64,000 nt of DNA. Source: Cloacibacterium rupense. Its GTDB lineage: Bacteria; Bacteroidota; Bacteroidia; Flavobacteriales; Weeksellaceae. The notes under the pieces are model-generated. The model had not been told where the DNA came from, did no database searches, and saw nothing but the letters and a program-made list of their open reading frames with translations. The stretch is taken from contig NZ_BMLV01000002.1 in assembly GCF_014645495.1 (NCBI RefSeq), forward strand, positions 239,191 to 303,190, in the 5' to 3' direction. Positions 51,255-59,489 of this stretch are shown here, in pieces; within the stretch, counting starts at the first letter, position 1; each line of letters begins with the position of its first letter. Made by a program: the position numbers and the translations under genes.

Positions 51255-51725
51255 ATGAAAAAAATAATCGGTATAATAGCAATAGGTCTACTTTTAATCA
51301 GCATGAGTTTTGTCTTATCAGATTTTTACTCTTCTATGACCAAAGTAGATTATGTAGAAGGTAGTAAAACCTTGAAATTTAGTACTAAATTAAATTCTGA
51401 GCACATTTCTCAGGTTTTAAAAATCAACCCTTCTACTACAGCTTTTGAAGCAGAAGTGAAAAAATATGTTAACAACCACATAGAAGTTTATGTGAATGGT
51501 CAGAAGAAGGCCTTAACCTTTACTGGTAGTCAAGTAAATGGTGAAACAGCTTGGGTTTACTATGAAGCGAGTGGGGTCGCTGATATTTCTAGCATCAGGA
51601 TAAAAAACAATATTCTGTTTGAGGCTTTTCCTAAGCAAATGAACTTAGTAAATATTGCGTATAAAGGTGCACAAAAAAATATGACCTTTATGAAGGGTAA
51701 AGAAGTAAATGAAGTGAGTTTTTAA
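51255..51725 (+). CDS. Exported DUF6702-like protein
   Basis: This 156-residue protein starts MKKIIGIIAIGLLLISMSF, a signal peptide or single membrane anchor. FYSSMTKVDYVEGSKTLKFS and KLNSEHISQVLKI follow, then a beta-rich domain to the end. It resembles the family catalogued as DUF6702 in Bacteroidota. A periplasmic or outer-membrane role is likely. The ATG at 51255 is preferred because an earlier in-frame ATG would put charged residues before the signal peptide. Confidence 0.7.
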   Translation: MKKIIGIIAIGLLLISMSFVLSDFYSSMTKVDYVEGSKTLKFSTKLNSEHISQVLKINPSTTAFEAEVKKYVNNHIEVYVNGQKKALTFTGSQVNGETAWVYYEASGVADISSIRIKNNILFEAFPKQMNLVNIAYKGAQKNMTFMKGKEVNEVSF

Positions 51726-51749
51726 AATATTAGAAACATTTAAAAACGG

Positions 51750-51776
51750 AAATCCATTGCTGAAAGTAATGGATTT
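51750..51776 (+). terminator. Terminator after the DUF6702-like gene
   Basis: AAATCCATT and AATGGATTT pair around a nine-base loop and lead into a T tract. Confidence 0.75.
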
Positions 51777-51874
51777 TTTTTGGAGAAACAATAATGTGAT
51801 AAGCAGTTATAAGGAGCTTTTAAATAAAGTCATTTAAACAATCTCCACCCAAACTTTAGTTAGGTATAACAAAA

Positions 51875-51901
51875 AAGCAGCCCCAAAATTCGGAGCTGCT
51901 T
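51875..51901 (-). terminator. Terminator of the TonB receptor-DUF5689 operon
   Basis: On the minus strand AAGCAGCTCC and GGGGCTGCTT pair (one wobble) and are followed by T6. It lies 25 bases past the DUF5689 gene. Confidence 0.85.
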
Positions 51902-51925
51902 ATATTCAAAAAGTTTACCTGAAGT

Positions 51926-53947
51926 TTATTTGGAACCCTTTACTGCGAAATTATCAACCTCCCAAGTAGTGGATGATCCCGATACAGAAGTGTATTTAAA
52001 AGCTACTACAATATCTTTTCCTTTGTAAGAACTGATATCTACTTTACCAGAATTTACAAATCCTGCAAAACTAGCTAAATCAGTATCTAGCGCAGGATTA
52101 GTTTTAGTCCAGTTGGTAGAAGAAACAGCACCTGTATAATTGTCAGTAATATATACTTCAAGAGGATTTCCAGAGTATCTACCATCTGTTTCGAAAGAGA
52201 AGAACACTTCTTTGTAAGTACTAGGAACATTGATTTTTTTAGAAATTAACCAATCTTCATTTGCAGAACGTGCTCCATCCATAATGGCACTAGGAGCAGG
52301 ATTACCAAAAGTGGTGGTAGACCAAATTTGAGTTCCAGAAACATTTACTGCTGTCCAATTAGATAGTGAAGCAAAAGAATCAGAGAAGATCGTTTCATAG
52401 ACAGGAAGTGTACCATCACACCTTACCCCATCTAAATCTGCATTTACTTGCTTAGGTATCCATAATTGATAATTTCCATTAAAAATGCTAAGGATTGCAT
52501 AAACATCACCTTTGCCATTATCAAGAGTAGAACCTGCAAAAGAAGCAAAACTACTAGTTCTAAGAATAATTTTATTACCTGAACAATCTTCTAATGTTCT
52601 ATTTGTAGTACTACCCGCGGCAAATGTCTTTCCTAAATCTGCGTCTATGAACTGAAGCCCTTTAATTTTAATCCATCTACCAACATCTGCAGTAGTAAGA
52701 TTAGCAATTGTTTTCTCAGTTGCTACAACTGATGTAATAGGTTCATTAGAATCATAGAAGGCCTTATAAACATCTACCTCAGCAATTTGTCCAATATTTC
52801 CATTAAATGGCTGTCCAATTTGGAATTCACCTCCATTTACACCTATATATAAGTCTTTTAGTTTGATAATAAGATTTTTACCTACTTTAAATCTAGGATC
52901 TTGATAAAGATTAGTTTTATTAATATTTACTCTAATTCCTCCTGTAGCATCTTCTACATAAATGTACTTAAATAAATTACCGGTCTCATCGTTGGCAGTA
53001 ACTTTTGCTTTTACGAAAAAATTGCCAGTGATTTGATTGAAATTACCAGTAGTGTAGAGTTGCTTAACTTCTGCCACTGTTTTGGCAGTAGCAGTAGCAT
53101 CTAAGGTACAAGGATCACCAGCAATACCATCTTTTCTTGGGAAATTAGTCATTCCTTTTAGGTCTGAAACGTTATTGATAAATAATTGATAGGTAGAATT
53201 AAACTTACTAAGAATACCTATAAAATCACCTTTCCCTGAAGGTAATTTTTGATTGGCAAAAGAAGCAAAACCACTATTTCTAACTACACGTGTAGTAGCT
53301 GTAGTAGTGGGGTCATTAATCTGTCTATCTACCGTGTAACCATCTGGTGCATAATTAGAACAAAGAACTTTAGCGTCAAATTCTGCATTCTGCACTTTTA
53401 CCAAACAACCAATATACTGGTCATTAGCGGTTTTCATATCTGCCAAGGTCATTACTTTAGGCGTAATCTCTACTTTAGCTGCACAAGATTTTAAAATGCT
53501 TGTAGGCACCATTTTTTCAGGAATTCTACCAAAAGTTCCATTGTCCATATATCCCAATTGTTTTACTCCACCATAAGTTCCCATGGCTAGGCCTTTAAGT
53601 TTTATATAGATCTTAGACCCTTGGGGATAGCTAGAATAGGTGCTTATAGCATCTACACTTAGCACAAATCCTTGTGTAGGATTAGCAGGATCATCTTGAA
53701 TATAAATCGCCTTGTAAATATTGCCAGATTGGTCAGTAGATGATACATAACCTTCAATAACATCATCTGTTGTTATGGTTGTATTTTGTGCAAGATTTTT
53801 AGCCGCTGCTAGGGTTATGGTTGCTTTAAGGTCTTGGCAATTTCCAGATAAATCAGGCGCATTATACTTATCATCATGCACACAGCCAGTCAGAACAAAT
53901 GCTGAGGCAAGGATGAAAAATCTTATGATTGAAAAATATTTTTTCAT
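51926..53947 (-). CDS. DUF5689 lipoprotein with duplicated OB-like modules
   Basis: This 673-residue surface lipoprotein has a signal peptide with lipobox LTGC (Cys near residue 22). Two related modules follow: SGFASFANQKLPSGKGDFIG near 225 and SSFASFAGSTLDNGKGDVYA near 465, each then ending in a YQLFI or YQLWI strand. Each half begins with IEGYVSS/VKAKVTAND-type strands. Such repeats resemble OB-fold nucleic-acid binders found with extracellular nucleases. The last 150 residues form a jelly-roll (choice-of-anchor-like) domain starting ETIFSDSFASLSNWTAVNVS. It follows the TonB receptor by 15 bases, a place usually held by SusD. Confidence 0.85.
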   Translation of the reverse strand: MKKYFSIIRFFILASAFVLTGCVHDDKYNAPDLSGNCQDLKATITLAAAKNLAQNTTITTDDVIEGYVSSTDQSGNIYKAIYIQDDPANPTQGFVLSVDAISTYSSYPQGSKIYIKLKGLAMGTYGGVKQLGYMDNGTFGRIPEKMVPTSILKSCAAKVEITPKVMTLADMKTANDQYIGCLVKVQNAEFDAKVLCSNYAPDGYTVDRQINDPTTTATTRVVRNSGFASFANQKLPSGKGDFIGILSKFNSTYQLFINNVSDLKGMTNFPRKDGIAGDPCTLDATATAKTVAEVKQLYTTGNFNQITGNFFVKAKVTANDETGNLFKYIYVEDATGGIRVNINKTNLYQDPRFKVGKNLIIKLKDLYIGVNGGEFQIGQPFNGNIGQIAEVDVYKAFYDSNEPITSVVATEKTIANLTTADVGRWIKIKGLQFIDADLGKTFAAGSTTNRTLEDCSGNKIILRTSSFASFAGSTLDNGKGDVYAILSIFNGNYQLWIPKQVNADLDGVRCDGTLPVYETIFSDSFASLSNWTAVNVSGTQIWSTTTFGNPAPSAIMDGARSANEDWLISKKINVPSTYKEVFFSFETDGRYSGNPLEVYITDNYTGAVSSTNWTKTNPALDTDLASFAGFVNSGKVDISSYKGKDIVVAFKYTSVSGSSTTWEVDNFAVKGSK

Positions 53948-53962
53948 AATCTATGTTTAGAA

Positions 53963-56686
53963 TTAAAATCTTAAATATACGTTTGCAAAATAGTTTCTTC
54001 CTCTATCATACCATAGTTTTGGCCCAAAATAAGGAACTGTTCTATTAATATCTGCTATCGCTTCAGGGAAGTTTACCAATCTTCCTTGTTCAAAACCTCC
54101 TGTAACGTAATTTCTATTGTTAAGAATATTGCTTACATTAAAGCTAATTCCCATTCTGTATTTGCCAAATAAAAATGATTTTCCAACGTTGGCATTCAAC
54201 ATAAATTGGTTGTCAAATTTTTTCTGTTGAGTAATTTGTTGAATTAACTCTGGAGTTGCTCCTGCGTAATTATCTCCAGTAGCAGGATCGGTATACATTA
54301 CTTCGGTTTTATTAAGGGCTGTAAAATCTAAATATTGGTCTGCTAGATAATTTGCAGAAGCGCCAATCCACCAATATTTAGGAGAATTATATCTAATACC
54401 GAAAGATGCCGCTTTTTGTGGAGTTCCTGCAACTTTATATCCTTTGATATTAGCAGTTCCCCAAAATTCTTTTCCTCTATAACCACGCTCATCATCATAA
54501 GATGCTACATTTGGGGTATTAGATACTCTGTAATCACCATAACTTCCTACTGCTGTAACACTAAGGGTTGGTGTAACTTTTACTTCAGCTCCTAATTCTA
54601 ACCCTTTATAAGTTTTATTTAAGTTGGTAAGAATTTCTGCTGCTAAAGCGTTTCCTTCATCTGTAGTCCCACCAGATATATCGAAATAATATCTAGAAAA
54701 TTCCGTTGCCTTTTGTATGGCAGTATAGTATCCTGATAATCTTAATTTAAGAACCTGACCTCTCATGATATAGCTTAATTCATTTGAATTAATGTGCATG
54801 TTCTGAATTTCAGGAGTAATAAGATTCGTTGTTCTTGGATTTACAAAAATTTCATTTAATGTAGGTGCTAAAGTAAAGTATGCCCCTGTATAAACTAAGA
54901 AATTTTTACCATCAATTTTATACGTTACTTTTGCCTTCATACCAGCATCTGTGGTGTTATAAACATCGCTCTTTCCTTTAGATAAGTTTCCTGTAGCATA
55001 GAAATGATTTCTAAATTGACCTTCTCTATATGATTCTGAATAAGAAGAGAAAACAGAGGCTACTACATTCCATCTTGGTAAATCAATTTCAGTAGATAAA
55101 TTAATAGAGTAGGTATTTTTATTTAGAATATAAGAGTATTGAGTTCTATCCCCTTCAAATACTTTAGTGTCTGATGCGTCTATATCATATGGTAAATCAT
55201 TTCCAAAAGCATCCAAATTATTGGCAAATCTAGCACCAAGTAAATCTTTAACCCTTCTAAAGTTATCAGACCTTAAATTTTGATAATTTAAGTTCGCATT
55301 AAATTTCCAATTATCTCTTAATCTAGTGTCAAAATGAGAAATGACATTGATGGTCTTGTCTTTGTTTACATCTTCTACAACAGAGTAAACTGCTCCATTC
55401 TCTAGATTGTTAAAATTGGCTTGGTACAGAGATGTCCAATCTATTTGTGCTCTTTCTCTAAATTCATCTTCAGTATATATACCGTAACTAGGTAACTTTC
55501 TATAGTAGGTAGGATTAGGGTCCGCTGCATGAAACCAGTCCAATCTGCTCCTCGCATCACTACCTTGTTGATAAGAAACAGTAGTATTCAAATTAGAAAC
55601 TTTTCCCATTTTCCAATAATGTGCAAGTTGGAAAATTGGCTCAAAAACATTTCTAATTCTAGAATTTCTTTTTTCTCCGTCTTGCCACCCCCAATATGAG
55701 TTGTAATTTTTACCCATTATATCGTAAGCTTCTTGCGTATTAGGACTATTAGAAGCTCTGTAAGTAGGAGAGCCGAACGCTGTCAAATTAATTGAATGTC
55801 TATCTCCCAATCTTTTTTCAATAGAACCAAAGTAGGCATAAGCATCTTGATAAGTCCCATCTATTACTCCATCATCCGCCCATCTTCTAGACCCTGAAAA
55901 AGAGAATGCCCAACCGTTTTTGAGTAACCCTGAATTGTAAGTAGCCATCGCTCTGTGGAAATAGCTTCTATTGGTAAGTGAATAAGCCAATGAAACGCCT
56001 TTTCTAAATGAAGAAGCTCTGGTGTTGTAATAAACAACTCCACCTAGATTACCAAAAGTATATTCTGAAGGATTAAGGTTATCTACATTTTCCAAAGGAT
56101 ATCTGGTTACATCATTTAAACCACCCCAATTACTAAAATCTATTCTCCCGTCATCATTTTTAGACATAGGCACCCCATTAAAAAGTACATCTTCAAAACG
56201 GTTATCTACTCCTCTTGGCCTAAACCAATAAGCGCCTAGCTCAAAAGCCGCTGCATTAGCAAAAGCATCTCTACCAGAAGACAATAAACCTACGGTAGGC
56301 TGCATAGAACTCTGGTCATCTTCTGCGGTGGCATCATCTAAAACCACAACCCCCAAATCACTAGTTGCCCCACTGTAAACATTAAGAACAATGGTCCCTA
56401 AATCCTTTCTCTTTTCACTCGCTTTAACATCAAAAGTGATAATTTTGTCCTCAAATCCAGGTTTAGAAATGGTAATTTGATAGTTTCCAGGTGTTACGTC
56501 TACAAACTGAAAATACCCAATTTTGTCAGCCTTCACATCATTTTGTGAGTCTTTCAAATCTACTTCTGCACTTTCTATCGGCTTACCGCTATTATCTTTA
56601 AGATATGCAAAAACGGTGGTCTGTGCATGAAGAGCTGAGAAAGAAAATATCCCAAAAACTGAGATAATTGATAATTTCTTAATCAT
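53963..56686 (-). CDS. TonB-dependent receptor with CarboxypepD_reg-like N-terminal domain
   Basis: This 907-residue protein has a signal peptide ending SALHAQ. A beta-sandwich extension, TVFAYLKDNSGKPIESAEVD to ITISKPGFEDKIITFDV (residues about 22-100), is the type seen in SusC-like receptors. A plug follows with FRPRGVDNRFEDVLFNGVPM and GGLNDVTRYPLENVDNLNPS, then a 22-stranded barrel ending FANVYLRF. It is co-transcribed with a DUF5689 lipoprotein and divergent from a secreted EEP nuclease. It may import nucleic-acid pieces or phosphoesters. Ligand not proven by sequence. Confidence 0.9.
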   Translation of the reverse strand: MIKKLSIISVFGIFSFSALHAQTTVFAYLKDNSGKPIESAEVDLKDSQNDVKADKIGYFQFVDVTPGNYQITISKPGFEDKIITFDVKASEKRKDLGTIVLNVYSGATSDLGVVVLDDATAEDDQSSMQPTVGLLSSGRDAFANAAAFELGAYWFRPRGVDNRFEDVLFNGVPMSKNDDGRIDFSNWGGLNDVTRYPLENVDNLNPSEYTFGNLGGVVYYNTRASSFRKGVSLAYSLTNRSYFHRAMATYNSGLLKNGWAFSFSGSRRWADDGVIDGTYQDAYAYFGSIEKRLGDRHSINLTAFGSPTYRASNSPNTQEAYDIMGKNYNSYWGWQDGEKRNSRIRNVFEPIFQLAHYWKMGKVSNLNTTVSYQQGSDARSRLDWFHAADPNPTYYRKLPSYGIYTEDEFRERAQIDWTSLYQANFNNLENGAVYSVVEDVNKDKTINVISHFDTRLRDNWKFNANLNYQNLRSDNFRRVKDLLGARFANNLDAFGNDLPYDIDASDTKVFEGDRTQYSYILNKNTYSINLSTEIDLPRWNVVASVFSSYSESYREGQFRNHFYATGNLSKGKSDVYNTTDAGMKAKVTYKIDGKNFLVYTGAYFTLAPTLNEIFVNPRTTNLITPEIQNMHINSNELSYIMRGQVLKLRLSGYYTAIQKATEFSRYYFDISGGTTDEGNALAAEILTNLNKTYKGLELGAEVKVTPTLSVTAVGSYGDYRVSNTPNVASYDDERGYRGKEFWGTANIKGYKVAGTPQKAASFGIRYNSPKYWWIGASANYLADQYLDFTALNKTEVMYTDPATGDNYAGATPELIQQITQQKKFDNQFMLNANVGKSFLFGKYRMGISFNVSNILNNRNYVTGGFEQGRLVNFPEAIADINRTVPYFGPKLWYDRGRNYFANVYLRF

Positions 56687-56710
56687 AATTGTTAGTTATT
56701 TTTTCTTCAT

Positions 56711-56730
56711 TTCAATAGACAACTATTGAA
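56711..56730. promoter_or_regulatory. Perfect inverted repeat at the predicted transcription start of the receptor operon
   Basis: TTCAATAG and CTATTGAA are eight-base perfect arms with a four-base ACAA spacer. They lie directly downstream of the -7 box at 56735-56742, in the 5' leader of the TonB receptor transcript. An operator or a small RNA hairpin is likely. Confidence 0.6.
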
Positions 56731-56734
56731 CCTA

Positions 56735-56742
56735 CAAATTTA
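56735..56742 (-). promoter_or_regulatory. -7 promoter box for the receptor-DUF5689 operon
   Basis: TAAATTTG on the minus strand lies 48 bases before the receptor ATG. Confidence 0.6.
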
Positions 56743-56926
56743 TACTAAATTTCTTATACTTTAACTTTTTTTAAATATTTTTCAATAAAAAATAGGTGTA
56801 ATTTTTATCATATTTTTTTAATAATTGCAAAGCTAATATTGAATTATGATTTTTTCGGTTAATTATTTATTAATTAACATTTCAATACATTAATAAATTT
56901 TATCACATTGTATTGTGAAAAAGAAT

Positions 56927-56934
56927 TAAATTTG
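56927..56934 (+). promoter_or_regulatory. -7 promoter box for the secreted nuclease gene
   Basis: TAAATTTG lies 19 bases before ATG 56954. A TTG sits 16 bases upstream (56908-56910). The remaining intergenic DNA (about 180 bases) is plain AT-rich sequence. Confidence 0.6.
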
Positions 56935-56953
56935 TAATCCACAATTTTAAAAA

Positions 56954-58159
56954 ATGAGAAAAATCCTAAGTTTCTTTGCTTTAGTTTTTTTATTAAGCAC
57001 GGGCTACACCCAAGACAAAAAACAAATTCAAGTAAAAAGAGCTACCGTAGCTTTTTTAAATGTAGAAAACCTTTGGGACACCATCCCTTCAGCAGATTAC
57101 ATCGATGGAACCCTCCCAAAAAACAATCCTAAATTTCACAGAAGCGTCCCTATAGACTCTCTAAAATTCTTAGAAGTTACCGAAGATTACAAAGGGGAAT
57201 GGAGTGATGATTTATTGATAGGCAAAAAGGTAATCAGACACCAAATCTTAGCCGATGACTTCACCCCAAAAAGCGCAAAAAACTACAACACCAAAGTGTA
57301 TAACCAAAAAATAGCCAATGAAGCTAAGGTTATTTCAGAATTAGGACTTCAATACACCAAAACATTACCCGCTATTGTAGGGCTTATAGAAGTGGAAAAC
57401 AGACAAGTAATACAAGACCTCATCAAGCATCCTCTTCTTGCAAAAGGCGACTATGACATTGTGCACTATAATTCTTATGATGCCAGAGGGATAGATGTAG
57501 GAATCATCTATCAGAAAAAAAGATTCACCGTTACAGAATCATACAAAAAAGAATTGCCCATTTTTAATGATGATGGAAAAAGAACCTATACTAGAGACAT
57601 TCTAGTTGTTAAAGGATTGTTAGATGGCGAAAAAATTGCCGTTTTTATGAACCACTGGCCTTCTAGAAGTGGTGGTGAAGCTGCTTCTCAACCAAGACGT
57701 AATTTTGCTGCTAACGCCTTAAGAGAAGAAATGGATAAAATAAGAGCAGAAGAACCTGATAGAATTCTTATCTCTATGGGAGATTATAATGATGACCCTA
57801 TAAGCCCTAGCTTGAAGAAATACTTACACGCAGTAGGAGATAAAAAAGAACTTTCTGAGGAATATCCGTACTACAATTATATGTACAAGATGTTTAAACA
57901 AGGGGTAGCTTCTCTAGGATATAGAGACGCCCCAAACCTTTTTGACCAAATTATTGTTTCTAAAAATGCAATCTCTGATACCTTGACCAAAAATTATTCA
58001 GTTTTTAAAGCAGAAGTATACGCTCCATCTTATTTAATAACCCCAGACGGACAATTCAAAGGCTATCCTTTCCGCTCTTGGTCTGGTGACCTATTTACGG
58101 GCGGATACAGTGACCATTTCCCTGCTTTTATTGTATTGCAAAAAGAATTTTCTAAATAA
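56954..58159 (+). CDS. Secreted endonuclease/exonuclease/phosphatase (EEP) family enzyme
   Basis: This 401-residue enzyme has a signal peptide ending STGYTQ. VAFLNVENLWDTI is the first strand with the metal Asn, VGLIEVENRQVI holds the metal Glu, AVFMNHWPSRSGG the catalytic His/Asn pair. ISMGDYNDDPISPSL is the GDxND motif and GYSDHFPAFIVL the terminal SDH. These fix it as an EEP (DNase I-like) hydrolase. It is exported and divergent from the TonB receptor-DUF5689 operon, so it may release nucleotides or phosphate from extracellular DNA. Phosphoester or lipid substrates are also possible. Confidence 0.88.
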   Translation: MRKILSFFALVFLLSTGYTQDKKQIQVKRATVAFLNVENLWDTIPSADYIDGTLPKNNPKFHRSVPIDSLKFLEVTEDYKGEWSDDLLIGKKVIRHQILADDFTPKSAKNYNTKVYNQKIANEAKVISELGLQYTKTLPAIVGLIEVENRQVIQDLIKHPLLAKGDYDIVHYNSYDARGIDVGIIYQKKRFTVTESYKKELPIFNDDGKRTYTRDILVVKGLLDGEKIAVFMNHWPSRSGGEAASQPRRNFAANALREEMDKIRAEEPDRILISMGDYNDDPISPSLKKYLHAVGDKKELSEEYPYYNYMYKMFKQGVASLGYRDAPNLFDQIIVSKNAISDTLTKNYSVFKAEVYAPSYLITPDGQFKGYPFRSWSGDLFTGGYSDHFPAFIVLQKEFSK

Positions 58160-58188
58160 AGAATACATAAAATACAAGCACTTTTCTA

Positions 58189-58216
58189 AAAAACCACTTC
58201 TTTTGGAGTGGTTTTT
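58189..58216 (+). terminator. Terminator after the EEP enzyme gene
   Basis: AAAAACCACT and AGTGGTTTTT pair across an eight-base loop. Confidence 0.85.
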
Positions 58217-58258
58217 GCTTTAGTTTACATAACTTTACCTTAACAAAACATCAGCATC

Positions 58259-58681
58259 ATGAAAAAAATATTTTTTCTCTTCGCTCTATCTTTGGCTTTA
58301 CTGAGTTGTACTTCACAAAATTCTGTCGCTAAAGACAACACCCAAAAATCTGAAATAAAACCTGAAAAAAATGAAGATGGTGAATGGGATTTGGATGTTT
58401 TAGACACAGATTATAACTACTTCTTGAATGCAGTAGCAAGACCTATGAGCATGTATACCGAATCTTACCTTAAAAGTAGAAATCAATTTTTAGTAAATGA
58501 ATGGAACGCTTATTATATGTCTGGCAGATACAGAAATATTATAGAATCCTCTATAGATTATAATCCTAATGAGAATTATGGCTTAAAATTCGAATACAAA
58601 CTCTACCAAGTCTTCGTCTATGTACAATGGAAATACAAACTGAGAATGCAAGGCCTAAGCGGCGCAGACGTTTTAAGATAA
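58259..58681 (+). CDS. DUF6146-like lipoprotein
   Basis: This 140-residue protein has a signal peptide with lipobox LLSC at about residue 17. The conserved block is EWDLDVLDTDYNYFLNAVAR followed by SMYTESYLKSRNQFLVNEWN. KFEYKLYQVFVYVQWKYKLR is near the C-terminus. The family is restricted to Bacteroidota and has no known role. The terminator starts at the last base of its stop codon. Confidence 0.82.
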   Translation: MKKIFFLFALSLALLSCTSQNSVAKDNTQKSEIKPEKNEDGEWDLDVLDTDYNYFLNAVARPMSMYTESYLKSRNQFLVNEWNAYYMSGRYRNIIESSIDYNPNENYGLKFEYKLYQVFVYVQWKYKLRMQGLSGADVLR

Positions 58682-58716
58682 AAAAAGAGGTTCAGAAAAT
58701 TCTGAACCTCTTTTTT
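58681..58716. terminator. Bidirectional terminator between DUF6146 gene and sodA
   Basis: AAAAAAGAGGTTCAGAA and TTCTGAACCTCTTTTTT are perfect 17-base arms around AA. It gives a U-tract on both strands and serves both converging genes. Confidence 0.95.
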
Positions 58717-58722
58717 AACCAA

Positions 58723-59319
58723 TTATTTATTATAAAATTCTTCTACTTTATCCCAATTAATCACTTCGAAAAAAGCAGATACATAATCTGGTCTTCTGTT
58801 TTGGTAATGCAAATAATAAGCATGCTCCCAAACATCTAAGCCTAAAATAGGTGTGTTGCCACAACCAGAATTAGGCATCAAAGGATTGTCTTGGTTAGGG
58901 GTAGAACATACCGCTACACTGCCATCTTCGTTTTTGCATAACCATGCCCAACCAGAACCGAATCTAGTTTTAGCAGCATTAGAAAAATCTTCCTTGAATT
59001 TCTCAAAACCGCCATAAGCTTCTAAAGCAGCTTTTACATTTCCTACAGGCTCTTTGCTCCCTCCTGGAGTAAGAACTTCCCAAAAAAGAGTGTGGTTGAA
59101 ATGACCACCACCATTATTTCTAATTGCAGGAACATCTACTGCTGTTTTGCAGATTTCTTCGATGGTTTTACCTTCGTTTTCTGTACCTTTAATAGCATTG
59201 TTTAAATTATCTACGTATGCCTGATGGTGCTTTGTATGGTGTATCTCCATTGTTCTTGCGTCAATGATAGGCTCTAGAGCATCATAGGCATAACCTAATT
59301 TTGGTAATTCGAATGACAT
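58723..59319 (-). CDS. sodA: Superoxide dismutase, Fe/Mn type
   Basis: This 198-residue enzyme dismutates superoxide in the cytoplasm. Metal ligands are His27 in [15 protein letters not shown], the His in [13 protein letters not shown], and Asp and His in [38 protein letters not shown] is the conserved middle strand. No signal peptide. Metal choice (Fe or Mn) is not certain from the sequence. Confidence 0.95.
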   Translation of the reverse strand: MSFELPKLGYAYDALEPIIDARTMEIHHTKHHQAYVDNLNNAIKGTENEGKTIEEICKTAVDVPAIRNNGGGHFNHTLFWEVLTPGGSKEPVGNVKAALEAYGGFEKFKEDFSNAAKTRFGSGWAWLCKNEDGSVAVCSTPNQDNPLMPNSGCGNTPILGLDVWEHAYYLHYQNRRPDYVSAFFEVINWDKVEEFYNK

Positions 59320-59341
59320 AATTTCTAATTTTTTATTGCTT

Positions 59342-59349
59342 CAAAGATA
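59342..59349 (-). promoter_or_regulatory. -7 promoter box for sodA
   Basis: TATCTTTG on the minus strand lies 22 bases before the sodA ATG. Confidence 0.6.
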
Positions 59350-59437
59350 ATAAATCTTAAAAATAAATTCTTTACATTCTATTTTAAAAATTTTATATCG
59401 ATGATTGATGAAAACAAACAGTCTATTAAATTAAAAA

Positions 59438-59461
59438 AGAACGTGCAAAAATACACGTTCT
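59438..59461 (-). terminator. Terminator after rho
   Basis: AGAACGTG and CACGTTCT pair over an eight-base loop; on the minus strand a T6 tract follows. Confidence 0.82.
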
Positions 59462-59489
59462 CTTCTCTATCGTTCGATAATTGATATTT

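Noticed and set aside
59446..59453. TATTTTTG on the minus strand in the loop of the rho terminator, taken as a promoter
   Set aside because: It lies between the terminator arms, and the gene it could serve (sodA) has a better box at 59342-59349 and starts closer to that one.
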